A stretch of 64,000 bases of DNA. Origin: Paramacrobiotus metropolitanus. Taxonomy: Eukaryota > Tardigrada > Eutardigrada > Parachela > Macrobiotidae. The stretch lies in contig NW_026570229.1 in assembly GCF_019649055.1 (NCBI RefSeq), positions 682,001 to 746,000 of the forward strand. The letters are read 5' to 3'. Below the pieces are notes generated by a model. The model worked only from the letters and a program-made list of their open reading frames with translations. It made no database searches and was not told where the DNA came from. Position 1 is the first letter of the stretch, and each line of letters starts with the position of its first letter. Positions 11,937 through 22,706 of this stretch are shown piece after piece. Made by a program: the position numbers and the translations under genes.

Positions 11937-14900
11937 TAGTCTGCTGGCCGTGACAGTGACAGGACTATTGAAAGATTGACAGCCCGCATCGCCGTAAGGA
12001 ACGCCGTTGATTACCAGGAACACTTTGTTGCAAAACTACGAGTTCAGATCCTTTGATAAATCGAAGAACAATCGAAGTACGGTATCTTTAATAGTCTGTA
12101 CTTAGCACGTCTGCACAAATTACGCTTGGGCTTTATTAGCTTACCAGCCAGTTATAAATGACAGGAGCTATCTGAAAAACAAATAGTGAATAATAATATA
12201 ATTATTTTCGATTGCGCTAATGCAACGACATTGTGAATTTCCTTACGGTGATATGGCTTCCAGGAGGTGCAATCATCATAATCGGACATACTGTGATGTG
12301 GTTAGGGTCACTGGAGAGCGATATAGTCGTGTCGGCCGATGTCAGGAAATAGCAGCCTCCACACGCTGCAGAGCAAACACATTGTGCCGGGAGTGCTTTG
12401 TAATCAGCGAGCAAGCTTAGGCACACCAAGTGCTGAATGCTTCGCACCAGCTACTTGGAGCGAACAACACAAATCTACCGGGATGGTCCGCATTAACGGT
12501 CGCAAGGAACTTACGGGTAATCGGGAACGGCGCAGCAGGGGGGTAACCAGCGCTATCTACCATCGAGACTCCCTGCGCCACGCAAGACGTATCGGGGGAT
12601 GCGGTTGTTGTTGCAGTCGTTGGTGTCGTCGCAGTCGCTATGGTTAAACAGTGGTATACAGTTCAATACTAAACAAGTAACGAATCAGCTTGCAAATCTG
12701 GTAACTTAAACAGCAGTAATGGCGAACGCCGATGGCAGTACATTTCAGTGCAGTACGAGGGCAATACTTCAACAAATCCTTAATTCCGGTTCTCCTTTTC
12801 ATTTTAATTAAGTATTATTCCGGCTCCCAGCTGGTTGGAAATGCAGCATAAACAACCGTACCATCGAGGGAAACCATTAAGAATTTTTCGAAGTATACGA
12901 GCTACCTTCGGAATTAAAAACCTTAGTATGGAGCCGCGAGAAACGCTGGATATTACTACTGGTAACGCAGTCTAAATTTGTTTTAATTTCTCGGTTAAAT
13001 TTGTAAAATGTTTGTGAGTACATCAGACGCATGTAACCGGCAAAACGGCGTAAACGGGTGGACAATCTCCTTTTCTGAAAACGAACGCTGTAAATTTTCT
13101 CCAGCTAATTCTTCAATAGTTTTGCTGGCATCGAGCGATGATAAAACAACACTGCGATATTTTCACTGGACAACGAATTTCCAGTCAAACGACTCGCATT
13201 TGGTGGCAGTAGCCAAATTGTGTGGCTGCAGTGTCAGAGAGGATGCCCTAAGTGCGGCTGCCCGTGGTCTTCTCAGCGAAGGAAGGGCGAATCCGTGAGG
13301 TATTCGCAAAAATGGCGATGGAGAGAAATCTAACCGCTGACTACTGAGTGTGATCCACGTAACATAGCCACTCCACTAGCACCGCACTGTTGGCTGATAT
13401 CTAGATATTTTGGCTTGGCCTTGAGCCAATCAGGTAGGCGGCGGTCTGAGCGGCTGCCGTGGATACAAGAGCCTTCTGCCCTTACAATAATGACCATAGC
13501 GATGTTTTTTGAAGTAAAGTGCATTTAAGACAAAGCCTTTATCGATCATGTTGGTGCTACTCCGTTTTAATAATTATTTAACTTACTGGTCGTAATGGCA
13601 GTAGTCGTCGATGGACAAGCGGTGGTGGTCCCAGCTGTCGGTGCTGCGCAAAGCTCGGCCGGGCAGCGCGAGCAGGTGTCTGCCGAACAGGGCGGACAGC
13701 TTCCGCAGAGCTCCGCCGGGCAGCGCGAGCAGGTGTCTGCCGAACAGGGTGGACAAGCTGTGGTGTTTGCAGCTGTTGATAATGCGCAGAGGTCGGCCGG
13801 GCAGCGTGAACAGGTGTCCGCCGAACCGGGCGGACAGGGACAGCGCGCGCAGGTGGTTGCCGAGCAGGGCGGACAGTTTTCTTCCCTGCACGTGAACGGC
13901 GCTGTAAAAAAACTATTTAATAGAACTAATAAGTAGTGCACCCGCGCTTGCAAGTATTGCTATTTGGGTGGCTATTGCCAATAAAGGGACTATATAGAAT
14001 GTACAGATATTTCCTTCAGCAATAGCCATACATATACTGTCATACAAGTATCGGTGGCGCGAGCGCGCCACCAGGTGTGTTTTAGGTATGGAAACACGAA
14101 GGAGATGACGAAGTTCAAAATGGTTGTAGACATATTCAAAGACATAAAAATGCGTAAAAGCGCGGCGCTATCAGCTATTACTGCATCTTAAGCTGTTTAG
14201 ATATTTAGTAATTTTAATTACTCAGATATTTAGGTATCAAAATATTTAGAAATTTTGGTATTCTCAAGCATTAAGATGACGGCCCCGCTGCGCGGGGCGC
14301 GGCTTGGATTTCGAAGGATTTTTAGAAACGTTTAAAAGTATTTAGGAACAGAAGTTTATTTAAATGTTTAGATTTTGAACAATTAGATATTTAAGTATTT
14401 AAATAGTTTGAAAGCTTAATTTCGAAATTCTGAAGCGCAAAAAACTGGAGGTAAAACTTATATTTAGATATGTATTTCACTATTTAGACACTTAGTCAGT
14501 AAGATAATATGATATGTATTCAGATATTTAGTATTTGGAAACATGGATTCTAAATTCTGGGCCGACTAGAAATATTTAAAAAATATTCACTGAACAATAG
14601 AGGGGCGTAAACTATTTAGTGTTTTATATATTGTAGTCTGCAGATTGTTTGTAAATGATGCTAATTGTAAGTTGCAAATCTGTATGTTTTGATCATTCTA
14701 GATGCTTCTAGAAACTTCTAAATACTTAAGGCTAAAGTACGGAAAACCTAAAAACGTTTTTAGAACGTTCTGGAAGAGCAAAGATTTTTTTTCAAAGTGT
14801 AGGTGACCCCCTTTGATGGACGCTAGATTTTTTAAAAATATGAACGGTTCTGAAATGTTAACCTTGAATTAGGAGATAATTTCGAAAAAAAAAAGGACAT

Positions 14901-15492
14901 AAAGTATATATGAATCTATAAATAGATAGATAGATAGATAGAGATAGATAAAATAAATAAAATAAAATAGGCAAATAGAAATAAAATAAAATAAATAAAT
15001 AAAATAAAATAAATAAAATAAATAAAATAAATAAATAAAATAAAATAAAATAAATAAAATAAAATAAAATAAAATAAAATAAAATAAAATAAAATAAAAT
15101 AAAATAAAATAAATAAAATAAAATAAATAAAATAAAATAAAATAAAATAAATAAAATAAAATAAATAAAATAAAATAGAAATAAATAAAATAAATAAAAT
15201 AAACAAATAAAATAAAATAAAATAGAAATATAAAATAAAATAAAAAATAAAATAAAATAAAATAAAATAAAATAAAATAAAATAAAATAAAATAAAATAA
15301 ATAAAATAAATAAAATAAATAAATAAAATAAAATAAAAAAATAAAATAAAATAAACAAATAAAATAAATAAAATAAAATAAATAAAATAAAATAAAATAA
15401 ATAAAATAAAAAATAAATAAAATAAAATAAAATAGATAGATAGATAGATAAATATGAAATAGATAGAATAGATGATAGATAGATAGATAGAT

Positions 15493-15540
<48 letters not shown>

Positions 15541-16942
15541 CAGATTAACCTAGTTTCGATGTATAATAAGATAATAGAAAACCTATACATTAACTAAAAT
15601 AAGAAGTGACCGAAAAATTACCAAAATGTTATTTAAGGATATGATCAAAATGTCATTCTTAATCTAAACCTTAAAACATTAATCCGCTAACTTTGAAATT
15701 CATTGCAAAAATACCGGTAATAAGAGTTGTTATACTAAATTTTTAAAATGTCCTAACCCTTTCAAAGTTAAGCTTCTGTTTATAAGCTATTAGTTTTTTA
15801 GTGTAAAAAACACACTATAGTTTGATTATATAGATGTCCAATGATTATATAGATGACCTTTATATAGATGTGAGTTTGATTATATAGATGTCCTTTAAAT
15901 AACAAATAAAATAAAACAGAAAACAATAACAAATTAAACGAAGACCCACCAATGCCCAAACCTTTGTGTATAACTTTCCAGAGGTAAACAAATTCCTTGA
16001 GGACGTAAAACTTCAAGCCAACCCTGATCTATTTGCATTACTTGAAAAAATATATTTCTTTAAAAAAACCGAAAAAAAAAGAAAAGCTCAGGTGGACAAT
16101 CTTTTTAGTATAATAATCAAAATTAAAAACAATTTCCGTTTTAAAGAAGGTACCAAGAAAATTTTTATTGAATAAATAGAAGAAAAAAATTACTAAAACA
16201 GTTAATAAAACCAGAGTTCAGAGAGAAAAAGCAAGTCAATAAACACTGCCATAAAAAAATTCTTAACACGTGAAAATGTTATCTTATAATTGGACAAAAT
16301 AAAACGAAGAGCATAACTGAAAAAAAAGTACAGCAAGTAATCCTGCGATGTTAGATCAGCCTCGATGTTTCAAAATTTGCAGTTTTGAACTAAGCCGTCC
16401 TCCGGCGTGCAGATTCGATAATTCCGGTGAAATTCTTAATTTAATTCGTTTTTGGCACCGACATATACAACACTGCCGGATAGATACGTACTTGTAGTTG
16501 GGTAGCGAATACAACGGGTGCCACTGGAATCCTGGTAGGCCAGTGCATCATCGCACACGCACTGACGCCGGGCGTTGCAGACGGATGCGGGGTCCGCGCA
16601 GCGCTGGCCAATACCGGCGCACGGGCACTGCAGACCCGCCGCGGAGGTCATGCCTTTACAGGATTCGACGAACGCAACATCCGCGGGACTGCCGTTATCG
16701 GCCGTTTTCCTAGACAGCGCCGGCACTAGTACCCGCCCATTGATGGGCGTGGACGGGGTGGTGGGCAGGGCCGACGGGAGGCTCTGGCGATCCAGCCAGG
16801 TGAATTTCCCCAGAGGTACCACCAGCTGGCATGGTGCCGGACTGATACACCACAGCAGCACAAGGTAGAATAATCCGAAAGTATCTACAGTCGATTTGAA
16901 GAAACTTCTGTTTAAGGAAATCGGAGCGTCGGAAGAAGACAT
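11937..16942 (-). CDS. Secreted EB / Cys-repeat / Thr-rich / CUB-like protein, copy A
   Basis: Exons (minus): 16942-16492, 13901-13587, 12637-12515, 12365-12247, 12035-11937; phases 1,1,1,0,0 all join in frame (about 369 residues). Exon 1 has an N-terminal hydrophobic signal (about residues 22-37), a proline-rich stretch and an 8-Cys EB-like module (about 95-142). Exon 2 repeats a 17-residue motif, CPPCSADTCSRCPADLC. Exon 3 is Thr-rich. Exon 4 (CGGC...ITVCPIMMIAPPG) and exon 5 (NKVFLVINGVPYG...C...ITASRL-like) resemble the two halves of a CUB domain, lacking one expected strand. The final coding exon is unresolved: a conserved segment at 11842-11785 ends at TGA, but its frame does not match phase 0. 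Donors of GTACGT type at exon 1 are conserved in all copies. The function is probably extracellular; ligand unknown. This is the only copy with no visible lesion in these exons. Confidence 0.75.
13270..13475 (-). repeat. tRNA-derived SINE, inverted diverged copy
   Basis: The reverse complement matches the SINEs at 3782 and 25944 over the CCGCC...CTACCTG region, the tRNA-like segment (CGCCATTTTTGCGAATA flank) and the tail. The tRNA-like part is more decayed (the B box is damaged). It lies in intron 2 of gene copy A. Confidence 0.6.
14035..14890. repeat. AT-rich repeat with two GC-rich hairpins, copy 1
   Basis: AT-rich sequence full of atatttag-like motifs, interrupted by perfect hairpins at 14053-14072 (8-bp stem, 4-nt loop) and 14282-14298 (7-bp stem, loop TGC). 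A homologous copy in inverted orientation lies at 19390-20895. It starts near acaagtatcggt, shared with the other copy. It sits in intron 1 of gene copy A, where copy B has only 244 bp; roughly 14038-16350 is inserted sequence. Confidence 0.65.
14924..15541. repeat. Microsatellite: GATA and AAATA/AAAAT tracts
   Basis: A GATA tract (about 14924-14952) is followed by about 480 bp of AAAAT/AAAT units and another GATA tract (about 15434-15541). It yields long low-complexity open frames rich in Phe, Ile, Leu and Tyr on the minus strand, which are artefacts. The rest of intron 1 of copy A up to about 16350 is AT-rich, with no recognised gene. Confidence 0.95.
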
Positions 16943-17830
16943 TGTTGAGCAGTTTGTTACGGTTATACGGTTATGCCAGGTGCAAAGCCTGCGTTTAAAA
17001 TGTTTAAAAAGCAGAAGCGATCTATCTTCACAGAAGCTGGGCGTTTTATGTCTACTGCCGGCTGCGACGTGTTGTGACCTGCAGCTGTTGTTGTACTAAC
17101 TTAACAGGTGGTCACCACAAAAAAAATACCGTACCGTTGTCTATTTTCCTCATAATCTGGGCTCTGCGTTAAAGACCGTTTTATTCAAGTTTCGATAAGG
17201 CAAACCCGCACACGCAATGCGATGATTCGCTGCCGCAGATTAAATTTATGTTTAACGTCTTAGTGAACTGCAATCTCAGTAGAGACAATTACTGACTCGA
17301 TTTCTTTAAGCGAGGCAGTCTCTTTTTGCTAAATCCATCTGCAAATAACTGCGGTGTTGATCATAATTTCCTATAAACAACCGTTATTCTTGACAGCTTG
17401 TCACTTAAGACGGCTATAATGTACCTCAGAAAACGGAAGAAATTCCAAATTTCTGTATCTAGGCTGGTCTGGTTGGCAGGGCAATAAATTAATGTACTCC
17501 GTTTCATGAAAGGAAAGTGAGAAGATCGTTGTCGAGCTTCGAATTTCTGTATTACTTGTTTTTCCATTTGTCTGCGATTTTGTAGCAGTTCAAACGCTTC
17601 TCGGATTTAAACCCTACGGAAAATGAAATTCTTTCCATTTGTCTTACCAGCAAATATGTTGCTGGAAGCGGAAATCTGTCTCAAAGCTTTGTGTAACTGA
17701 CAAGTCCGGTGCATCGTTGATGAATTGATCTGCGTTGAATTGTCAGGAAGCGATTGTCTCGCTTAACGCGAGATTTAAACGGAATCGGATATTTTGCGGT
17801 AGGCCGGTAGCTCGAGTTATATTCTATGAA
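16943..17830 (-). promoter_or_regulatory. Conserved upstream region and promoter of copy A
   Basis: This flank is homologous to the upstream regions of copies B (25760-27660) and C (40326-41470). Near 17041-17055 the minus strand reads CATAAAACGCC; the equivalent in C is ATATAAAACGCC, a good TATA box about 85-100 bp upstream of the ATG. Shared blocks further out include tttaagcgag and cgcttaacgcgaga. It supports duplication of gene plus promoter as one unit. Confidence 0.6.
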
Positions 17831-18284
17831 AACATGATTACGGCGTATAGTGCTGAAGCACTGAGGAAAGATGAAGATTTTTGTACATGCATGGTCAAAT
17901 AACTTGAAGTACAAGTCTGTCCAAGGAACGAGCGACCGCTGTAAGCGGGGAAAATCAAAAGCACGAGCTTGAGCCATTTACCATCCTACGCACGCCACAC
18001 CGCCGTGGTTACCTTAACGACAACCGCGGGAGGTAAGACATAAGCAATTTATGTGGCTGTGTGTGCAATCTTTGATTGCACTCACTCTGCCACTCAGTGT
18101 ACATGTACGTTGATTTTCTGCATTACCGTACGCGTTTCATTATGCCGTCGCTTGCACGGGTCAGCCATTTCGTGGACAGGCTAGTATTTAAGAACAATGC
18201 AGTGAATGCACTTCCTGTGCTGCCGGTACGTCTTGCTTATGTACGAGTTCATATTGCTGTCTACACATACATATACTAGTACAT

Positions 18285-18440
18285 AGAAGGGAAAAGCCAA
18301 ACGCCTTTAACCGTTTCCCAGTACTGCTGCCGTTCCAGGGCTGGAGGATGGCGTTGCGGCAATATTTGTAAAAGCATTCGGCGCGGTACATAAGCATTAT
18401 TTTCGAGTGAGATGTCACACTCCCGCCGGGTGACGACAAC
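18285..18440. mobile_element. Decayed MITE of the GGGGCAAAAGTAAAC family
   Basis: Shares cagtactgctgccgt, a ctggagg block, gcggtacataagcatta and gtcacactc...gggtgac with the two well-preserved copies at 21745 and 41555, but arms are diverged and no longer pair well. Confidence 0.6.
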
Positions 18441-19389
18441 AGAACAAGGAAACGGGTGAAATGATGGCTAAAATCAAATTTAACGGTTAAAGTTCGGTTT
18501 TAGCATCATTTCACCCCTTTCTTATTGCGTACGTGTTATTTCTTATTATACGTTCTTATTTCTTATTGGGTATTGTGAAATGAAACGCTCGTGGATAAAA
18601 GTCGTACTTTAACCCTCCAGCCGGCGGTACCGGAAGGAGTGAGAGTTTCCTTTTGAAAATCAAGATTTCGCCATGAAAAAAATAATTTAGAGAGGCAATT
18701 TTTGTGAGCTTGTGTTGAACATAGGTCAGCATTGGTAACTAGGGTGTTTGCCAACGCCAGTGCCCATGGACGGTCTACAGTCTAAAAGTCAGTGTCTAAT
18801 TTTGTGGTACTAAAGCAAACAAAAATTCCGTAAAAGTAATAGTATAATTAAATAGTACAAAAAACTACTTTAAAACAGGAGTATAGAAGTGGTCAACAAA
18901 TTGACCACTGGTCAGCAACTTACTTCCAAACCTGTTTCCACGTATTTTGACCACTACTACATGTAGGAAAACACAAAAAATAAACGATGCTAACAATAGT
19001 CCTTCCAAACACATTCATTATTTACGCTCTCATATGGTATTTCACGAAACAATTTTGTTTATGCGCAAGAAATTCCTGAGAAGGAAGTAGCCGGAAAAAG
19101 GCGTATCGATTTGATTAAAAATTTATGCAAATTTCGAATTTCTACAAGGAATCATGGCCCCTTGGCACCGTCTGACATTTGGGCCAAAAAAGCTGAGAAC
19201 TTTAAGCAGACGAAATAGGTAACTTAAGCCCCTGGCTAGCTATTGTCATCCCTTTTACCCCCTTTAAGAAATATCGTCCCGTTTCTGAAAATAAAATCAA
19301 CACACCTTAACACAACTGTCACAACTTATTCGTGGTACATTCGATTGGCTGTTGCCACAACCTTATCAATAGATTCATATATCCTTACG
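18441..19389. other. Intergenic, no gene recognised
   Basis: No ORF with support. It contains a TGACCACTGGTCA palindrome at about 18904, a motif that also occurs at about 4137 and, with the centre base changed, at about 43683. Confidence 0.4.
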
Positions 19390-20895
19390 TCCTTATTTTT
19401 TTGAAATTATCTCCTAAATCAAGATTGGTTTTTTCGATAAGTTGATGATTTTATAAAATAGAGCATCGCGCAAACGTTCCTGCCTTTATCTTTCAAAAAA
19501 TCTCAAGTTTTGGAGAAGGTCTAAAAAAATTTTCTGAAGCTGTAGTACTTAAAGGTTGTTAGTACTTAAAGGTTGTTAGTTTTGGAAATTATCTCTAATT
19601 CGAGAATCCATTTGTGAAGCTTTTGATTATTTTATAAAATCCAGCATCTTCTGAAGCTTCCTACCTGCAGCTTGGAAAAAAACTTTGGTTTCCGGAACGT
19701 TTTCAAAAACCCTTTCAAACTTTCAGTACTTAGCGTTTAAAGTTCATAGAAATTTCCAGTAAATTCTAGAAACGTCTCGAATGAGCAAATACAAGTTTCG
19801 CAACTTAGCAACCTAAACTATAGTTATTCAAAATTATAAGTTTGATGGGATTGATAATTTTGATCCCATCAAACTTATAATTTTTAATTATCAATCCCAT
19901 CAAACTTATAATTTTTTTTTAATCCTTGAAACCTTTAAGATGTTTTTAAATCTGTTTGAATACCTCAAAATAACTATAAATTTTTCGAAAGTCGGCTCCA
20001 AAAGCTTTTACATTTCAAGAATTTCTAAATATTTCGACTCGGCCCCGCGCAGCGGGGCCGTTACCTCTAATTTTTTGAGCCTCCAAAATTCCCAAATTTC
20101 GGAATTTAAAAATATCTAGAAATTTGAGTACCTCAATATCTCACGGTCTAAATTGTCTAATTTATAATTTATTTATAAATACGAGGTATCTAAAACTAAA
20201 AGCCAGCCTGCGGCCCGTTTACCGTATTCACTCACATAGCGGCTCTGTGATACTGGTGGTAGCTTGGGTATTCACTAACCTACGTTGCTCTGTAATACTG
20301 GAGGTAGCTTCACTAAATTCAAAATCTAATAAATATGTATTTATTTTATTTTTATAAATACTGAAGAGCTTGACTGAATGGCTGAAAATCTTACAATTAG
20401 TATTTAAAGATGCAGCCTGCCAGGTCACCCTGGACAACCGTTAATTGTTTCTCACTAGTTTCCTTTAATTCTGCGCTAAAATGTCGGCTGAATGGTTTTG
20501 TGGGCATCGTGTTAATGATCCCACTCCATTCATTTAATCACCGTTTAAATATTATCGGTCGTACAAAAAAATTCAAGTTTTCAGTTCGTTAGATCGGCAA
20601 TATAAAGTTACATTAAAAACGTAAAAAAGAACCGTGAAAAATGCAAACAAAAAGAAAAACCGCGGAGGCTTTTACAGTTTTATAACACTGGTCGAATTTA
20701 CCGGAAAACTTGAAAACTGTCCGCATTTCACCATGTTAAAATATTTTCGTAGCTGGCCTCGCTGGGGTTTCATATTTGAAATATTTCTCAAAATCATTTT
20801 TATTGCTGTACGAAGTATATTTTGTATTTTTTTCATTCTTCCATACCTCGAACACAACTGGTCGCGCGCTAGCGCGACCGATACTTGTATTTTAT
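19390..20895. repeat. AT-rich repeat with GC-rich hairpins, inverted copy
   Basis: In reverse complement this matches 14035-14890: the GC hairpin at 20040-20060 (9-bp stem, loop GCA) corresponds to that at 14282, the hairpin at 20860-20879 corresponds to that at 14053, and gaaattatctcct near 19403 corresponds to the stretch near 14870. It also holds a nested inverted and direct repeat at 19831-19915. No coding sequence is supported. Confidence 0.65.
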
Positions 20896-21744
20896 AAGCT
20901 TACGGCTTCATGGATGAGTGTTTATCTGCATAGAATCCACCAGTATGCTGATACTGGAGTTTTGCAGCAAGCTGTTTCACCGTCAGGAATTCATGACGGC
21001 ATCAATGGTTGTCTTGTGATTTTTAGCCAAAGTGTGAAAGGTCACTTTAACAACAGAGTTGTATAAAATGCCCAAAGAGCGGTCGGGTAGCTAAAAGGGT
21101 GGACAGTGGTAATATCCATTTTAATTATTGTGTTCTGAACAAAAGTGGACGGGCAAAAAATAGCCGTCGACAGAATCTTTGTATGTTGAAAAGCGTGATT
21201 ATCTGATTAAAAGACACGAGTACGATTATGAATAGGTATGATTGTGAGAACTTTTAAAACAAGTATGATTATGATTAGGACGACCAGTATGAGTATGATT
21301 AAGAGTTTTATTAGTATGAGGACGATTATGAGTATGAGAGTCTTACCCAGCCCCGAACTCCAGTTAAATTCAACAGTATGAATTCTGAAGGCAAGGACGT
21401 GACAGCCGCATTCGGGGGTGCAATAAAACCTCGTATAGTGTGAACTTTTTTATTCCCTTGCTTCGGGTCACATATGCGTTTTGCCTTTTATCGGACTAAA
21501 GATGAAAAGCAGCATTTCAATGAACCAGCGTACATAGTGCTCGAGGTGGCAGTTGAACGTTTCTTTATATACCCTGGTGCGCTGATAAAAATGCAGCAGC
21601 TTGCCAAGTACACATTATTTTAACAACCAATAATAAGCTACGAGTACGTTCAACCCTTCACGCCGCGCTCCGGTCTGCCAATGCACGTAAAAGTGCATTT
21701 TCCTAGTATTATTAAAGCCTATATGTTACTACATGCTACATATA
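20896..21744. other. Intergenic with degenerate TATGA-type simple repeat
   Basis: About 21210-21340 is a degenerate run of tatga/acgat units. No gene is recognised in the remainder. Confidence 0.5.
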
Positions 21745-21937
21745 AGGGGCGAAAGTAAACGCGTTCCACCGTTCCCACTTACTGCTGCCGTCACCCGCCT
21801 GGAGTGTGACGTTACGGCAATACATGTGGTTAAACCTGGCGCGGTACATAAGCGCCATGTTCAGCCACAACGTCACACTCCATGCGGGTGACGGCAGCAC
21901 TACAGGGGAACGGTGGAACACGTTTACTTTTGCCCCC
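21745..21937. mobile_element. Palindromic MITE, well preserved
   Basis: About 195 bp with near-complete inverted arms of roughly 85-90 bp: the left arm starts aggggcgaaagtaaacg and the right arm ends cgtttacttttgcccc. It is flanked by TATA-type sequence. A second preserved copy is at 41555-41747. Confidence 0.85.
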
Positions 21938-22028
21938 TATATGTAGTTCATATGTACTAATGTACATACTGCTACTGCATATGTACTTACATACAGCTGC
22001 TGCATAAGTACTTCAGTTTAGAAATTCC

Positions 22029-22706
22029 TTGTGTGGTTCTTTGTTTACTTGTGCACAGGTGGTCCGTCGTGGTATTAATCGACTGTCAGCAACAGTATCG
22101 TTCCGCAAAACGGTGAACTTCCATAGAACGGCCGCATCAACCTTGTCGGTCATACATGGTGCAGATTACCCTGGCCTTTTATTTGCTGATTCTCTACGTA
22201 GCATTCCCATGGTCGAAAGCAGTGCACAAAATACAAATGTAATACAAATTACCAATCAATTAACTAGGTATTTACAAATCACAAAAATTTATAAAATTTA
22301 TCAGTTAATTAAACACAAACTACAAAATTACATGCGTATGTAGCGAAGCGAGTGTTTAGCAACTTTTCCCGGCAGCGGGCAGCCATAAGTGACATTTCCG
22401 TATTTCGTGCAGATTCATTAGCGCATTATTTGACAGCGGTAATCCTTATTCTTCTCGGTGACTTCATCCGGTATCGAACAGCGTTTTCCTTTAAAATAGC
22501 AGCAACCATATCAACTTTGAAATATCCACCGCGAGAAGGTCATCCAGCTGGCGGAGTGGCAGCGACGTTGAATTCGACATTGCTATCGGTTTGTTCACTG
22601 TAGTATGCAATTGCCTTGGGTAATCCAAAGCATCGCGGATTATTGCCAAATTCATTGTCAGATAATTTTGAGCAGTGTGATTCATGCACTGGGTCCCTCT
22701 CCTTAC
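22029..22706. other. 3' flank and last intron of gene copy B
   Basis: Homologous to the 3' flanks of A and C. It includes the conserved terminal segment whose minus-strand reading ends ATPPAG-stop near 22549. Changes among copies inside that short segment are indel-free and partly silent, whereas the sequence between it and exon 5 carries indels. Its reading phase does not join exon 5. Confidence 0.45.

Noticed and set aside
14858-15590. Long minus-strand frames of 166 and 224 codons
   Set aside because: They are translations of AAAAT and GATA simple repeats, composed almost only of Phe, Ile, Leu, Tyr and Ser.
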